DNA of 64,000 bases from Pyxidicoccus sp. MSG2 (GCF_026626705.1 NZ_JAPNKC010000001.1:7210001-7274000), one strand, 5' to 3'. Numbered from the stretch's first letter, positions 39,454-49,274 are shown. The notes: generated by a model not told the origin, from the letters alone. Translations and numbers: made by a program.

Positions 39454-41910
39454 ATGTCTGTTTCCGTCCAATTCGAGTACCGCACGGGGTTGAAACGAGA
39501 AGTCTTTCGAAACGTCCGACTCACCGGGAGCTGGGACGCGGGAGGCCAGGCCTCCGACACGTGGTCCGTCATCCCCATGGAGCCGGCCCTCGCGGAGGAT
39601 GGCTGCCCCTGCTTCCGCGCCACCGTGACGTTCGACGCGTCCCAGGTGGGCAGGGAGTTCAGGTGGGGCGTCATCGCGGACGGCCCCGGCGGGGTGGACG
39701 CATGGGCCATCCCGGCCGAGCGTGGGGACACCGTCCCGCCCGAGTCCGTCCGCGCCTTCGTGCTCGGCGCCGAGCCCTCGTGCGAGCGCTACTTCCTGAC
39801 GCAGGGCCGCCGCCTCGGTGCCCAGAAGCACTTCCTCCAGGGCGCGGCCCGGCCGCTGGCGCGCTTCGCCGTCTGGGCTCCCAACGCCAGGCAGGTCGAG
39901 GTGGTCTTCGGGACGCAGGAGGGCGGCTACATCGCGGATGACGGGACGGGCCTGTCGCCCACGCTTCCGGTGCTGCCCATGGTCCGCGGGCCGGGCGGTG
40001 TCTGGGAGACGGAGCCCGACGGCTCCGGGGCCCTGGCCTTCGAGCAGCTCCGGTTCCAGCCCTACATGTTCCGGGTCACCAAGGCCGACGGACAGGTGGC
40101 CTACAGGACCGACCTCTACTCGCGCTGCCAGTTGGGACGAGGGACTGTCGACCCCCTGGGCAAGCCGCATCACGGAAGCCGGAATGAGGTGAACGCCACC
40201 GTGAGCTGCTCCGTGGTGGTGGACCCCGACCAGGTGACGAAGCACTTCGCAGAGCCGCGGTGGCCCGAGCAGGAGTTCCTCCCCGAGGAGGAGTTCTGGC
40301 GTGACGAGTTCCGCCCCGGCCGGCCCGTGCCCACCCGGGTGCAGGACCTGGTCATCTACGAGCTGCACGTCGGAGCGCTCGGCTTCGGGAAGGACGCGGT
40401 GGGCACCCTGACGGACGCGGTGGCGCTGCTCGACCACCTCGAGTCGCTCGGCATCAACGCCGTGGAGCTGCTCCCGATGTCCGAGTTCGGAGGGCTGCCG
40501 AACTGGGGCTACGCCACCACGCACTACCACGCCATCGAATACGCGGGCGGAGGCCGCGACCAGCTCAAGCACTTCGTGCGTGAGTGCCACCGCCGCGGAA
40601 TCGCTGTCATCATGGACGTCGTCTACAATCACTACCACCCCGACTCCGAGCGGGCGGAGTGGATGTATGACTCCAACGTCCACACGGAGAACCTCTACTT
40701 CTGGTACGAGGGCCGCCCCGAGGACTACCCCGACTACGAGCGGGCGGCGACGCAACCCGGCTCGACGGCGGCGCCAGGGCACGGGGGCTACATCGACAAC
40801 CAGTCGACCGGGTACGCCCCCCGCTTCCACGAGGAGGCGGTCCGCGCGCTCTTCACCAGCAGCGCCGTCACGCTGATGGAGGAGTTCCACATCGACGGGT
40901 TTCGCGTGGACCAGACGACGTGCATCCACAGCTACAACGTGCTGCACGCCAACGGGCAGCCTGCCTCCGGCCCCAACATCGCCGGGGCCCGGTTCCTCCG
41001 GGAGTGGTGCCGCACGCTGCGCCTCATCCGCCCGGGGGTGATGCTCATGGCGGAGGACCACTCCGGCTGGGACGCGGTGACGACGCCGGTGGGGGAGGGG
41101 GGCCTGGGCTTCGACGCCGCCTGGTACGCCAACTTCTACCATCACCTCATCGGAGGCCCGACGCGGGGCACGGAGTTCGCCAAGCTGCTCTGGACCTCGG
41201 GCAGGGGAGATGGCTCACCGCTGGCCATGGGCACCTTCGCGGGCGTGCTGGCCCGGACGGGAAGCAAGACGGTCGTCTACCACGAGTCCCACGACGAGGC
41301 CGGCAACGGCGAGGGCACGCGGCGGACCCTCGTCGTCGCCGCCAACGGGGCGGAGCTGCGGGGAGAGACCCTCCGAGCCGCCGAGGCCCGCTGCCGGACG
41401 GTCTTCGGCCTCTCCGCGCTCTCGGCGGGAACGCCCATGTTCCTCATGGGCGAGGAGGTGGGCGCCGCCAATGACTACCGGTACGACACCTTCGTGAGCC
41501 AGCGTGAGGACCTCCTGGGGCTGCGGGAGGGCAGGGGACAGCACCTCTTCCGGTACTACCAGGAGCTCATCCGCCTGCGAGGGGCCTCGGAGGCGCTGCG
41601 CTCACGTGAGCTCGAGGTCCTCGCCGTGCACGACGTCAACCGCGTCCTCGCCTTCCGGCGCTGGAGTGGGACGGAGGAGCTCCTCGTCGTCGTCAGCCTC
41701 AACGACCGGCCGTTTTCGGACGGCTATGAGCTGATGCACTCCCGGCTCGGCGGGGGCGCCTGGAAGGAGGTCTTCAACAGCGACGCCGAGCGGTATGGGG
41801 GAGACAACGTCGGCAACCTTGGCGGGACGCTGGTGCCCCGGGGAGACGCGCTGCGAGTCGTCCTCCCCGCGCGCGGGCTCGTCATCCTCCAGCGCGTCGC
41901 CGTGAACTGA
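39454..41910 (+). CDS. GH13 alpha-amylase family enzyme (branching-enzyme-like)
   Basis: An 818-residue cytoplasmic glycoside hydrolase. AAGGAAGG precedes the ATG. Residues 1-130 look like an extra starch-binding beta-domain. A CBM48-like domain (RFAVWAPNARQVEVVF) follows, then the catalytic barrel with VIYELHVGALG, VIMDVVYNHYHPDS, GFRVDQTT (nucleophile Asp 486), MLMAEDHSG (acid/base Glu 534) and ESHDEAGN (Asp 614), then a C-terminal beta-domain. The layout resembles branching enzymes and maltooligosyltrehalose hydrolases, but it fits neither exactly. No other glycogen or trehalose gene is adjacent. Confidence 0.87.
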   Translation: MSVSVQFEYRTGLKREVFRNVRLTGSWDAGGQASDTWSVIPMEPALAEDGCPCFRATVTFDASQVGREFRWGVIADGPGGVDAWAIPAERGDTVPPESVRAFVLGAEPSCERYFLTQGRRLGAQKHFLQGAARPLARFAVWAPNARQVEVVFGTQEGGYIADDGTGLSPTLPVLPMVRGPGGVWETEPDGSGALAFEQLRFQPYMFRVTKADGQVAYRTDLYSRCQLGRGTVDPLGKPHHGSRNEVNATVSCSVVVDPDQVTKHFAEPRWPEQEFLPEEEFWRDEFRPGRPVPTRVQDLVIYELHVGALGFGKDAVGTLTDAVALLDHLESLGINAVELLPMSEFGGLPNWGYATTHYHAIEYAGGGRDQLKHFVRECHRRGIAVIMDVVYNHYHPDSERAEWMYDSNVHTENLYFWYEGRPEDYPDYERAATQPGSTAAPGHGGYIDNQSTGYAPRFHEEAVRALFTSSAVTLMEEFHIDGFRVDQTTCIHSYNVLHANGQPASGPNIAGARFLREWCRTLRLIRPGVMLMAEDHSGWDAVTTPVGEGGLGFDAAWYANFYHHLIGGPTRGTEFAKLLWTSGRGDGSPLAMGTFAGVLARTGSKTVVYHESHDEAGNGEGTRRTLVVAANGAELRGETLRAAEARCRTVFGLSALSAGTPMFLMGEEVGAANDYRYDTFVSQREDLLGLREGRGQHLFRYYQELIRLRGASEALRSRELEVLAVHDVNRVLAFRRWSGTEELLVVVSLNDRPFSDGYELMHSRLGGGAWKEVFNSDAERYGGDNVGNLGGTLVPRGDALRVVLPARGLVILQRVAVN

Positions 41911-41924
41911 GGCGCTGAAACGAC

Positions 41925-41965
41925 AGAGGCCAGGCTCGGAGTTCCCGAGCCTGGCCTCTTTCTTC
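41925..41965 (+). terminator. Strong intrinsic terminator
   Basis: A perfect 15-bp stem (41925-41939 with 41945-41959), 5-nt loop, then TTTCTTC. It lies between the GH13 gene and the convergent decarboxylase-like gene and may serve both. Confidence 0.9.
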
Positions 41966-41983
41966 ATTCCAACGCGGCGGCTG

Positions 41984-43669
41984 CTACTGCCCGCAGCGGC
42001 GGTCGGCGTCCGGGTCCAGGGGCTCGCGAGGGAGCACCCAGTCGATGAGGAACGGGCCTGGAGTCGCGAGGGCCAGGTCGAGCGCGGGGCCAATCTCCTT
42101 CACCGTGCTCACCCGCGCGGCGGGCACGCCCATGGAGCGCGCGAGCTCCACGAAGTGCAGCGTGGGGAAGGCCAGGCTGAACGAGTTGGGGAACGGATGC
42201 TCGGGGATGCCGCGCTCCTTCCAGTACTCCAGGAGATTGGCGTCCAGCAGCCGGTAGCCCCCGTTGTTGCACACCACGAACTTGGCGCCGATGCCGTGAC
42301 GCACCGCCGTCCAGAGGGCCTGGATGGTGTACATGCTCGCGCCATCCCCGGTGAAGCTGATGACCGTCTTGTCCGGGTGGGCCAGCTTGACGCCCAGGGC
42401 GCCCGGAATCCCCACCCCGAGGGAGCCGCCTCGCGTCTGGAAGTAGTGCCCGGGCCTGCGCGCGGGCAGCGCCCGGTTCACCTCCGGCGAGGAGGTGATG
42501 GCCTCGTCGAAGATGATGGCTTCGTCGCCCACCCGCCTCGCCAGCTCCCGCAGGAAGAGCGCGGGCATTGCGTCGTCGCCCGCACCGGCTTCCCGCGTCC
42601 GGACCCGCTCCTGCTCCTCCCGCGCGCCGCGCAGCCGCCCCTCCGCGGCCGCCCGCCGTGCCGGTGTCAGGACTTGCTCCAGCGCCTCCGCGAGCGCCCC
42701 GAGCGTGCGCTTCGGGTCCGCCACCAGGCCCAGGTCGACAGGGAAGTTCTTGGCAATCTCATACGCGTCGAGATCGACATGGGCGACCCGGGCGCCCGGC
42801 CGGAAGACGCCGGACAGGGCGGGGAAGACTTCGGGGAACACATACGTGCCGATGATGAGCACGGCGTCCGCCTGGGAGACGACCGCCGTGCTGTCCTTGC
42901 CGAACATGTGCCCCAGCAGGCCCCGGTACAGGGGATGAGCGGCGTCCATATTCACCTCGGAGCTGTTGGCGCCCCACACCTCGGCGCCGAGCAACTCGGC
43001 CACGCGGGCCAGCTCCGCCTGGGCCCCCGAGGCCTTCACTCCGTCCCCGATGATGAGCATCGGCGCGTCGGCCTCCGCGAGCATGCGTGCGAGGGCCTCC
43101 ACCGCCTCCGGCTCCGGCGCCGCCCGGGTGTCCAGCCGCGGCGTGGGGAAGACGCGCTCGTCGTTCAGCGCATCGAGCACGTCCATGGGCAGCGAGACGA
43201 AGACGGGCCCCATGGGTGGCGTCGAGGCAATCTTGATGGCCTTGCGCAGCACCCGCAGCACCGAGCTCGGATGGACGACGCGCGTGGCCCACTTGGTGAC
43301 CGGGCGGGCCATGGTCACCAGGTCGCAGGCCATCTGCGCGTCCATGGCGTCATAGGGGAGTCCGGCCTCCCCCGCGAACACCACCAGCGGGGAGTTGCCG
43401 CGCTTCGCCTGGTAGAGCATCCCGATGCCATTGCCCAGCCCCACCCCCGAGTGGAGCTGGACGAAGGCGGGCCGCCCGGTCGCCCGCGCGTGGCCATCCG
43501 CCATGGCCACGGCCACGGACTCCTGGAGGCCGAGGATGTATTGGATTCCAGGCACGGCGCGCATCGCATCGAGGAAGCCCTCCTCGACGGTGCCCGGGTT
43601 GCCAAACAGATACGTGGCTCCCTCCGCGACGAGCTGCTCGAGGAGGGCAATGCACCCTGTTCTCTTCAT
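41984..43669 (-). CDS. Thiamine diphosphate-dependent enzyme (benzoylformate decarboxylase-like)
   Basis: A 561-residue enzyme of the acetolactate synthase/decarboxylase superfamily. YLFGNPGTVEEGFLDAM and LGLQESVAVAMADGHAR (conserved Glu) form the pyrimidine-binding domain, and SFTGDGASMYTIQALWTA with VVCNNGGY the GDG...NN diphosphate motif. The GNPGT and GLQE wording is closest to benzoylformate or related 2-oxoacid decarboxylases. The substrate is unknown. AGGAGG lies ahead of ATG 43669. Last gene of the minus-strand operon starting at 49.7 kb. Confidence 0.88.
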   Translation of the reverse strand: MKRTGCIALLEQLVAEGATYLFGNPGTVEEGFLDAMRAVPGIQYILGLQESVAVAMADGHARATGRPAFVQLHSGVGLGNGIGMLYQAKRGNSPLVVFAGEAGLPYDAMDAQMACDLVTMARPVTKWATRVVHPSSVLRVLRKAIKIASTPPMGPVFVSLPMDVLDALNDERVFPTPRLDTRAAPEPEAVEALARMLAEADAPMLIIGDGVKASGAQAELARVAELLGAEVWGANSSEVNMDAAHPLYRGLLGHMFGKDSTAVVSQADAVLIIGTYVFPEVFPALSGVFRPGARVAHVDLDAYEIAKNFPVDLGLVADPKRTLGALAEALEQVLTPARRAAAEGRLRGAREEQERVRTREAGAGDDAMPALFLRELARRVGDEAIIFDEAITSSPEVNRALPARRPGHYFQTRGGSLGVGIPGALGVKLAHPDKTVISFTGDGASMYTIQALWTAVRHGIGAKFVVCNNGGYRLLDANLLEYWKERGIPEHPFPNSFSLAFPTLHFVELARSMGVPAARVSTVKEIGPALDLALATPGPFLIDWVLPREPLDPDADRRCGQ

Positions 43670-43698
43670 GGTGTCTCCTCCTTTTGTCTGTGATTGCA

Positions 43699-45252
43699 TT
43701 ACCAGCCCCACCGGCGCAATCCCTGCTCCAGCACCTCGACGAGCTTCTCGCCCGTCAGGGTGGAGTCCGGGGTGGAGCGGCCGGTGATGAACGGGTAGTC
43801 GACGATGACCGACCGCTCCTTGCCGAAGTTGCCGTGGTACTGCCCCTCGGGCCCCGTCGCATCGCGGAGGATGAACTCGAGCGGGTACGGCGGCGGGCCC
43901 ATGTTGAAGTCGGTGCCCACGAAGCCGGTGCCGTCCTTGTAGTCGTATTCCAGGCAGTGTCCCGTCACGTGCTTGTTGCGCAGGATGCTGCGCCGGTCCT
44001 CCACCTCCCGCGCGAAGGCGAGGCAGGTCACCGCGTAGCACTCCGCGGCGATGGGCTTGCCCAGCTTCAGGAAGCCCAGGATGAGGTCGTGCACGCGCTG
44101 GTTGTTGGCCAGGTCGACGATGGGGCCGCTGCCGCCCACCAGCAGCAGCGCGTCGAACCGCTCGAACGCACGCAGGGCCTCATCCCGCTCGCGGTAGTAG
44201 GCCTCCAGCGCGCGCACCAGCACGGGGTGGCTGAAGTAGGGCCGCTCGGGCAGCAGCGCCGAGAGGTTCAGCGGAGCATCGAAGAGCCGGGACTGCTCGC
44301 TCGGGTCGGGGCCGACGTCGTCGAGCCGGCGCACCGCACGGGCCATCTCCGGTGAGGTCACCGGACGCCCGAGCGGCGGGTCGACGTAGCTCGCGTCCAT
44401 GCTGGGAGGCAGGGCCACGGGGCGCCGCCCGTCCGGCGTGGCGAACTCGACGCGGTAGCCCTGGCGGGTGAAGACCTCCAACGGGCCCACCAGCTCCTCA
44501 CCCCAGTAGCCGTGGCCGGACAGGACGACGAGGATGCTGCGGGGGCCGCCCGGTGCGGGCTTCGGCCCCCGGGACGTGGCGGCGGGCCGCTGGAGCGCGG
44601 TGGGAGGGCCCTCCGGAGGCTTCCCGCTCACGAGCAGTTCCTCGATGCGCTCGATGAACTCGGAGACCTCGTGGACCGAGCGCCCCGTCACCAGGTCGCC
44701 GTCCACCACCACGCCCGAGGCATCCGGCGTGTAGATGCCGCCGGCGTTGGTGATGTCGGCCAGCACGACCTCGTGGCAGATGACCTTGCGCCCCGCGAGC
44801 AGCTCCGGGGTGGGTGTCAGCAGCCAGAGGGCGTGGCACAGCGCGCCCTTGATGATTCCCGGCTGGCGCATGGCGCGGCCGAAGAACTGGACCGCCGGCG
44901 CGGTGCGGGTCATGTCCGGGGTGATGGGCAGGGGCCTGCCATCCGGCCCGTCGGGCGGGACGAAGTGGCGCAGCCGCACGCTGGGGTAGTTGGCCGCCAC
45001 GATGACGGCCGCGTAGTCCTCCGGGTGGGCCTTCCGGATGTCCCGCGTGACGGTCAGCAGCTTCGGCGTGGTGCCGGGCTCCTCGACCTCGCTCACGAGG
45101 TTCAGGTGGGATTGGCCATACAGGTTCGCGAGGAAGTGGACCTCCGCTCCGTCCTCCTCGAACCGCTCCCGGTACTGCGCCAGCTCCTCGGCGATGTACT
45201 GGCTCTCGACGAGGACGGCGATCTTCTTGCCCTTCAGTGCCTGGGTGCTCAT
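43699..45252 (-). CDS. Protein with two DJ-1/PfpI domains
   Basis: A 517-residue protein. Domain 1 (about 8-215) starts KIAVLVESQYIAEEL and has KGALCHALWLL, with nucleophile Cys 139 next to His 140. A proline-rich linker (217-240) leads to domain 2 (about 242-515), starting RSILVVLSGHGYWGEE, with LLLVGGSGPIVD and AAECYAVTCLA (Cys 405). Single DJ-1/PfpI proteins act as glyoxalases, hydratases or proteases; a double protein of this length is uncommon. Its start overlaps the previous gene's stop (ATGA). Confidence 0.85.
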   Translation of the reverse strand: MSTQALKGKKIAVLVESQYIAEELAQYRERFEEDGAEVHFLANLYGQSHLNLVSEVEEPGTTPKLLTVTRDIRKAHPEDYAAVIVAANYPSVRLRHFVPPDGPDGRPLPITPDMTRTAPAVQFFGRAMRQPGIIKGALCHALWLLTPTPELLAGRKVICHEVVLADITNAGGIYTPDASGVVVDGDLVTGRSVHEVSEFIERIEELLVSGKPPEGPPTALQRPAATSRGPKPAPGGPRSILVVLSGHGYWGEELVGPLEVFTRQGYRVEFATPDGRRPVALPPSMDASYVDPPLGRPVTSPEMARAVRRLDDVGPDPSEQSRLFDAPLNLSALLPERPYFSHPVLVRALEAYYRERDEALRAFERFDALLLVGGSGPIVDLANNQRVHDLILGFLKLGKPIAAECYAVTCLAFAREVEDRRSILRNKHVTGHCLEYDYKDGTGFVGTDFNMGPPPYPLEFILRDATGPEGQYHGNFGKERSVIVDYPFITGRSTPDSTLTGEKLVEVLEQGLRRWGW

Positions 45253-47201
45253 GACTTCCTCCGGAACTGGACGACGACTTCCGAGCCCAGGTCCTCGTGC
45301 CTCAGCTGGACCTGGAACTGGTCGGGGTCGAAGTCGGCCCGACGACGGCCGTTGATGGAGATGCTCGAAATCTCGATGGAGCCGGGCTTCACGAAGTCCG
45401 GCAGCACGTTGATGGAGCGGAACCCGCTGTTGGCGGACGGATGGAAATACAGGCAGAAGTTCGCCTCCGGGCTGGAGGCGGGAGTGACGTAGGCCCGCGT
45501 GTAGACGTGGGCCAGGTAGTTCAGCTCGAAGGAGTGGTAGCCCGCGACGGCGTACTGCGCCTTGTTGCCATACCCCCCGCTCACGATGGGCAGGCCGTCC
45601 TCACTGACACGGAAGAAGACGCCCTGGTTGTCCCGGTCCAGGAAGAACTTGTTCCAGAACGCGGACATGGCGCGGGACTGGTCCAGGTACTCCGGGTCGC
45701 CCGTCTGTCCATGGAGGATGAGATTGGCGAGGATGGCCTGCTCCTGCTGCCAGAAGTCCTTCGCGCTGGTCCAGGCGAACTCGAGCGGCTGGCCGTTGGT
45801 GGGATTGCGCTCGACGGTGTCGAAGCACCCGCCGCGGAGGGGGTCGGCGCCGTGGGAAATCATCGACCTGGCGAGCCGCTCGGCGAGGACGAGCGCGCGC
45901 CGGGCCTCCTCCTCCCGCCCCGAGCCGCGCAGGTAGTGGGCGACGCGGGTCAGGTTCCACGCAATCTTGTAGTTGTGGCCCACGACGGCGCGGTTCTGCT
46001 GCCAGCCCCACTGGTGCTCGGGCGTCCAGTCCGCGTGGAAGCGCTCATTCACATACACCGAGTCGTCGTCCGGGAACTTCTCCAGGATGAGCCGCGTGGT
46101 CCGGTCCAGCATCTCCCGGCACGTGTCGAGGAAGCGGGCGATGCCCTCGTCCGCGCCCTGCGGCAGCGGATCCAACGCGAGGATGAGGTTGATGAGGTAC
46201 GCGGGGATGTGGTCGCCAATCGAGTTCCAGTTCTTGCGAGACTGGAGCCGCCCCAGTTCCGGCGAGTCCGGACGCAGGGTGACCGGGTCGAGGTGGGTGA
46301 AGTAGCCGTCGAACCCGGGGAACTCGGCGTTGACGTCCTTGCTGTCCAGGAACAGCGTGTTGAACGTGTTCACGGTGCGGCGGATGTCCTCCAGCACCTC
46401 GGGGTCTCCGGTGATTCGGAAGTACTGGGACAGCCCGGCCAGGCCGTAGATCTGCTCGTACATGGAGATGGCGCCGGCGTCGTCGCCGTTCTCCGAGGCC
46501 ATCACCGTGACGGTGCCATTCACCCCCTTGCGACGACCGTAGGCCCAGATGCAGGACTGCCCGTCGTGGCTGAGGATGCGGAAGGAGGAGCGCTGGAACT
46601 CGATGCCCGCCGCGGCCGCCAGCCGGTAACGGTGGTCACCCGTCAGGAGGTACGACGAGGACAGCCCGTAGATGAGCCGGGACAGCGTGGCCATGGCCTG
46701 GAGGTTGTCGTCCGTGGCCCCGCCGTAGATGTTGAGGTTGGTGCGGTAGAGCTTGGAGAAGTCGTCCTCGCGGTAGGTGCGCGAGTCCCCGAAGAGGTCA
46801 TCCAGCCATCCGTTGGCCAGATGCATGGTCTGGGTCATCCACCAGTGTTTGTCTTCGAAGAGGAAGCGCTCCGGCTCGGAGTGCATCCGGGTGACGCCGC
46901 GCGCGTCGAAGCGGACCCTCCCGCCGTGCTCGAGCCGGGCGGCCTGGACGAAGATGGTGTCCCGGGGGCGCAGGTACCGGGTCACCTTCCGGACCAGCTC
47001 GCTGCCCTCCAGCGGGGGGCCCTCGGGCACCCGGTCATGCGACGCGCCGTCGATGTTGGTGAGCACCGAGAACGTCGTCTCGGCGCCGAAGTGGAGCGTC
47101 ACGGCGTCGCCGTTCCGCAGGCGCAGCTCGCACCGCAGTTGCTCGGGCTCGACGGACGTGACGGTGCCCTGCAGTGTAATCATCTGACAGAAGTTGTTCA
47201 T
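45249..47201 (-). CDS. AGE-like (alpha/alpha)6-barrel protein with N-terminal beta-domain
   Basis: A 650-residue protein. The first 105 residues are beta-rich (LQGTVTSVEPEQLRCELRL). The rest has the helical barrel of N-acylglucosamine 2-epimerases: HWWMTQTMHLANGWLDDL, YEQIYGLAGLSQYFRITGD, VNTFNTLFLDS, and VVGHNYKIAWNLTRVAHYL with the active-site His. It may be a sugar epimerase, but the beta-domain and length are unusual. Its stop overlaps the DJ-1 gene start. It has its own upstream promoter-like element. Confidence 0.75.
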   Translation of the reverse strand: MNNFCQMITLQGTVTSVEPEQLRCELRLRNGDAVTLHFGAETTFSVLTNIDGASHDRVPEGPPLEGSELVRKVTRYLRPRDTIFVQAARLEHGGRVRFDARGVTRMHSEPERFLFEDKHWWMTQTMHLANGWLDDLFGDSRTYREDDFSKLYRTNLNIYGGATDDNLQAMATLSRLIYGLSSSYLLTGDHRYRLAAAAGIEFQRSSFRILSHDGQSCIWAYGRRKGVNGTVTVMASENGDDAGAISMYEQIYGLAGLSQYFRITGDPEVLEDIRRTVNTFNTLFLDSKDVNAEFPGFDGYFTHLDPVTLRPDSPELGRLQSRKNWNSIGDHIPAYLINLILALDPLPQGADEGIARFLDTCREMLDRTTRLILEKFPDDDSVYVNERFHADWTPEHQWGWQQNRAVVGHNYKIAWNLTRVAHYLRGSGREEEARRALVLAERLARSMISHGADPLRGGCFDTVERNPTNGQPLEFAWTSAKDFWQQEQAILANLILHGQTGDPEYLDQSRAMSAFWNKFFLDRDNQGVFFRVSEDGLPIVSGGYGNKAQYAVAGYHSFELNYLAHVYTRAYVTPASSPEANFCLYFHPSANSGFRSINVLPDFVKPGSIEISSISINGRRRADFDPDQFQVQLRHEDLGSEVVVQFRRKS

Positions 47202-47237
47202 GGTCTCTCTTGGGTGCCGCGTGCCGTTGTTGGCTGT

Positions 47238-47267
47238 CTTTAGACTCGCGGGCAGCGATTTGTGATG
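47238..47267 (-). promoter_or_regulatory. Repeated promoter-like element, copy 3 (AGE-like gene)
   Basis: Minus strand: CATCACA (47261-47267), 16 nt, TCTAAAG (47238-47244). It lies in the 76-bp gap after the VOC gene and ends 36 bp before the AGE-like ATG, so it would be an internal promoter. Confidence 0.6.
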
Positions 47268-47277
47268 GGATTGGGCG

Positions 47278-47697
47278 CTAGGTCCGTGGCGGCTCGTCCA
47301 CGTAGCCCTGGCTGATCTCGATGATGTTTCCCTCGGGGTCGGCCACCCAGGCGGAGCGCCAGCCCTCGATGAAGTCATCGAAGTCCTGCGGCAGCAGCGT
47401 CACCCGCGCGTCGGAGCCCAGCGCGGCCAGGGTGGTGTCGACGTCGTCGACGGTGAACGCGATATGCCGCCAGCCCGGGTACCAGGGCCCGTCCCCTCCC
47501 GCCGGGAGCACCGGGGAGGGCTGCCGGGCCTTGAAGAGCTCCAGGGTGAGGGCGCCCGACTTGAGGAAGACAATCTGCTCGTCTCCCAGGGGAACGACTC
47601 GCGCCCGATGGAAGCCGAAGTGCTTCGTGTAGAACTGCTCGAGCGCCAGCGGGTCCCGGCAGGCCAGCGCGAAGTGCAGGAAGGTGGGAGCCTTCAT
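47278..47697 (-). CDS. VOC-family (glyoxalase/dioxygenase-like) protein
   Basis: A 139-residue protein with the paired beta-alpha-beta units of the vicinal oxygen chelate fold: FLHFALACRDPLALEQFYTKHFGF, then WRHIAFTVDDVDTTLAAL and WVADPEGNIIEISQ. Metal ligands His 8, a central His and a late Glu are in place. The reaction is not predictable. The start overlaps the stop of the GMC gene (ATGA). Confidence 0.9.
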   Translation of the reverse strand: MKAPTFLHFALACRDPLALEQFYTKHFGFHRARVVPLGDEQIVFLKSGALTLELFKARQPSPVLPAGGDGPWYPGWRHIAFTVDDVDTTLAALGSDARVTLLPQDFDDFIEGWRSAWVADPEGNIIEISQGYVDEPPRT

Positions 47698-49247
47698 GGC
47701 TTCGCCCCTCCCTGGTTCATGCGCAGGCCGTACGCGACCTGGAGCAGCTCGGCGCACCGCTCGGCAATCATCACGATGCCGGCATGGCAGTTGCCCGAGG
47801 GGACGGACGGCATCACGCTGGCGTCCGCCACGCGCACGCCACTGACGCCGAAGACGCGCAGCTCCGGATCCACGACGGCCAGGTCATCCAGCCCCATCCG
47901 GCACGAGCCGGCCTGGTGGTGGTACGAGTCGGCGCTCCGCTGGACGAAGGCCCGAAGCTCGGCCCGGGTGCCCACGACGGGGCCGGGCATCAGCTCATCA
48001 CCCACCCAGCCGGAGAACGCCTGCGTGGCGAAGATTTCCCGGGCCAGCTCCACGCCCTTCATCAGGCGCGTCAGGTCCGACTCGACGGCCAGGTAGTTGG
48101 GGTTGACGAGCGGCTTCGCGAGCGGGTCCCGATTGGCCAGGCGGACCCATCCGCGCGACAGGGGCCTCACCACGCCCGGCAGGATGCTGACGGCGTTGGG
48201 GTGCTTCTGGCCGATGGCGGCGTCGAAGGGCACGTGGACGAACGCGAGCTGCAAGTCGGGTCCGACCCAGCCCGGAGTGGACTGGCAGAAGAGGGCGCTC
48301 TCGGACAGGTTGAGCCGGGGCGCCGGGACGGGCCGGGAGCACTCGCGGATGACCCCCGTCAGGACGTGGTTGTGGAAGTTCTCCCCGACGCCGGGGAGGG
48401 CCGCGAGGATGGGAATGCCCACCCGGCCGAGCTGCTCGGGCTGACCGATGCCGGAGAGCAGGAGCAACTTGGGCGACTCCAGGGCCCCGCACGCGACGAC
48501 CACCTCGTGCGCGGCGTACGCGCTCACGAGCCTGCCTTCGTGGTGGTACTCCACGCCCATGCAGTCCGTGCCCTCGAAGAGCAGCCGGGTGGCCTGCGCG
48601 TCCGTCACCAGCGTGAGGTTGGGCCGCGCCAGCGCCGGCGCGAGGTAGGCCGCGTAGACGCTGTGGCGCTTGCCGTCCTTGATGTTGACGTGGTGCCAGC
48701 CCGCGCCCTCCATCTGGGGACCGTTGAAGTCCTCGGTGAGGGGAAAGCCCAGCTCCTGGCAGGCCTGGATGAAGGCCTCGGAGGTGGGGTTGGGCCCGTG
48801 GTTCTTCGCGTTCGTCACCGGCAGCGGACCGCCGTGGCCCGCGGTGGGGTTGGTGGTGTCCTCCTGGTCCTCCAGTTTCTTGAAGTAGGGCAGCACGTCC
48901 TGCCAGGCCCAGCCCGGACAGCCCTGGTGCGCCCAGGCGTCGTAGTCAGACGGGTGCCCGCGGATGTGCATCATGATGTTGAGGTTGCTGCTGCCGCCGG
49001 CCAGCTTTCCGCGGGGCTCGTTGATTTGCCGGCCCTCGAGACGCATCTGCGGCACGCTGGCGTAGCCCCAGTCGACGGCCGAGCCGAGCAGGAGGGGCCA
49101 CTCCGCCGGTCGGGTGACCTGCTCCGGAATCCGGCCGCCTCCCGCCTCCAGGAGGAGCACGCGGACCTTGGGGTTCTCCGTCAACCGGCTGGCGATGACG
49201 GCTCCCGCCGAGCCCGCTCCGACCACGATGAAGTCATAGGTATCCAT
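47694..49247 (-). CDS. GMC-family oxidoreductase (choline dehydrogenase-like)
   Basis: About 517 residues. YDFIVVGAGSAGAVIASRL binds FAD, GGSSNLNIMMHIRGHPSDYD and GALESPKLLLLSGIG are GMC signatures, and the C-terminus has QAGSCRMG and ADASVMPSVPSGNCHAGIVMIAE, with the catalytic His pair. It would oxidise an alcohol to an aldehyde. ATG 49247 gives the family N-terminus; GTG 49259 in the same frame is also possible, though AAAGGAG lies only about 1 nt from it. It follows the SnoaL-like gene by 27 bp. Confidence 0.93.
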   Translation of the reverse strand: MDTYDFIVVGAGSAGAVIASRLTENPKVRVLLLEAGGGRIPEQVTRPAEWPLLLGSAVDWGYASVPQMRLEGRQINEPRGKLAGGSSNLNIMMHIRGHPSDYDAWAHQGCPGWAWQDVLPYFKKLEDQEDTTNPTAGHGGPLPVTNAKNHGPNPTSEAFIQACQELGFPLTEDFNGPQMEGAGWHHVNIKDGKRHSVYAAYLAPALARPNLTLVTDAQATRLLFEGTDCMGVEYHHEGRLVSAYAAHEVVVACGALESPKLLLLSGIGQPEQLGRVGIPILAALPGVGENFHNHVLTGVIRECSRPVPAPRLNLSESALFCQSTPGWVGPDLQLAFVHVPFDAAIGQKHPNAVSILPGVVRPLSRGWVRLANRDPLAKPLVNPNYLAVESDLTRLMKGVELAREIFATQAFSGWVGDELMPGPVVGTRAELRAFVQRSADSYHHQAGSCRMGLDDLAVVDPELRVFGVSGVRVADASVMPSVPSGNCHAGIVMIAERCAELLQVAYGLRMNQGGAKP

Positions 49248-49274
49248 GTCTGTTTTCACGCTCCTTTCGTGGGC

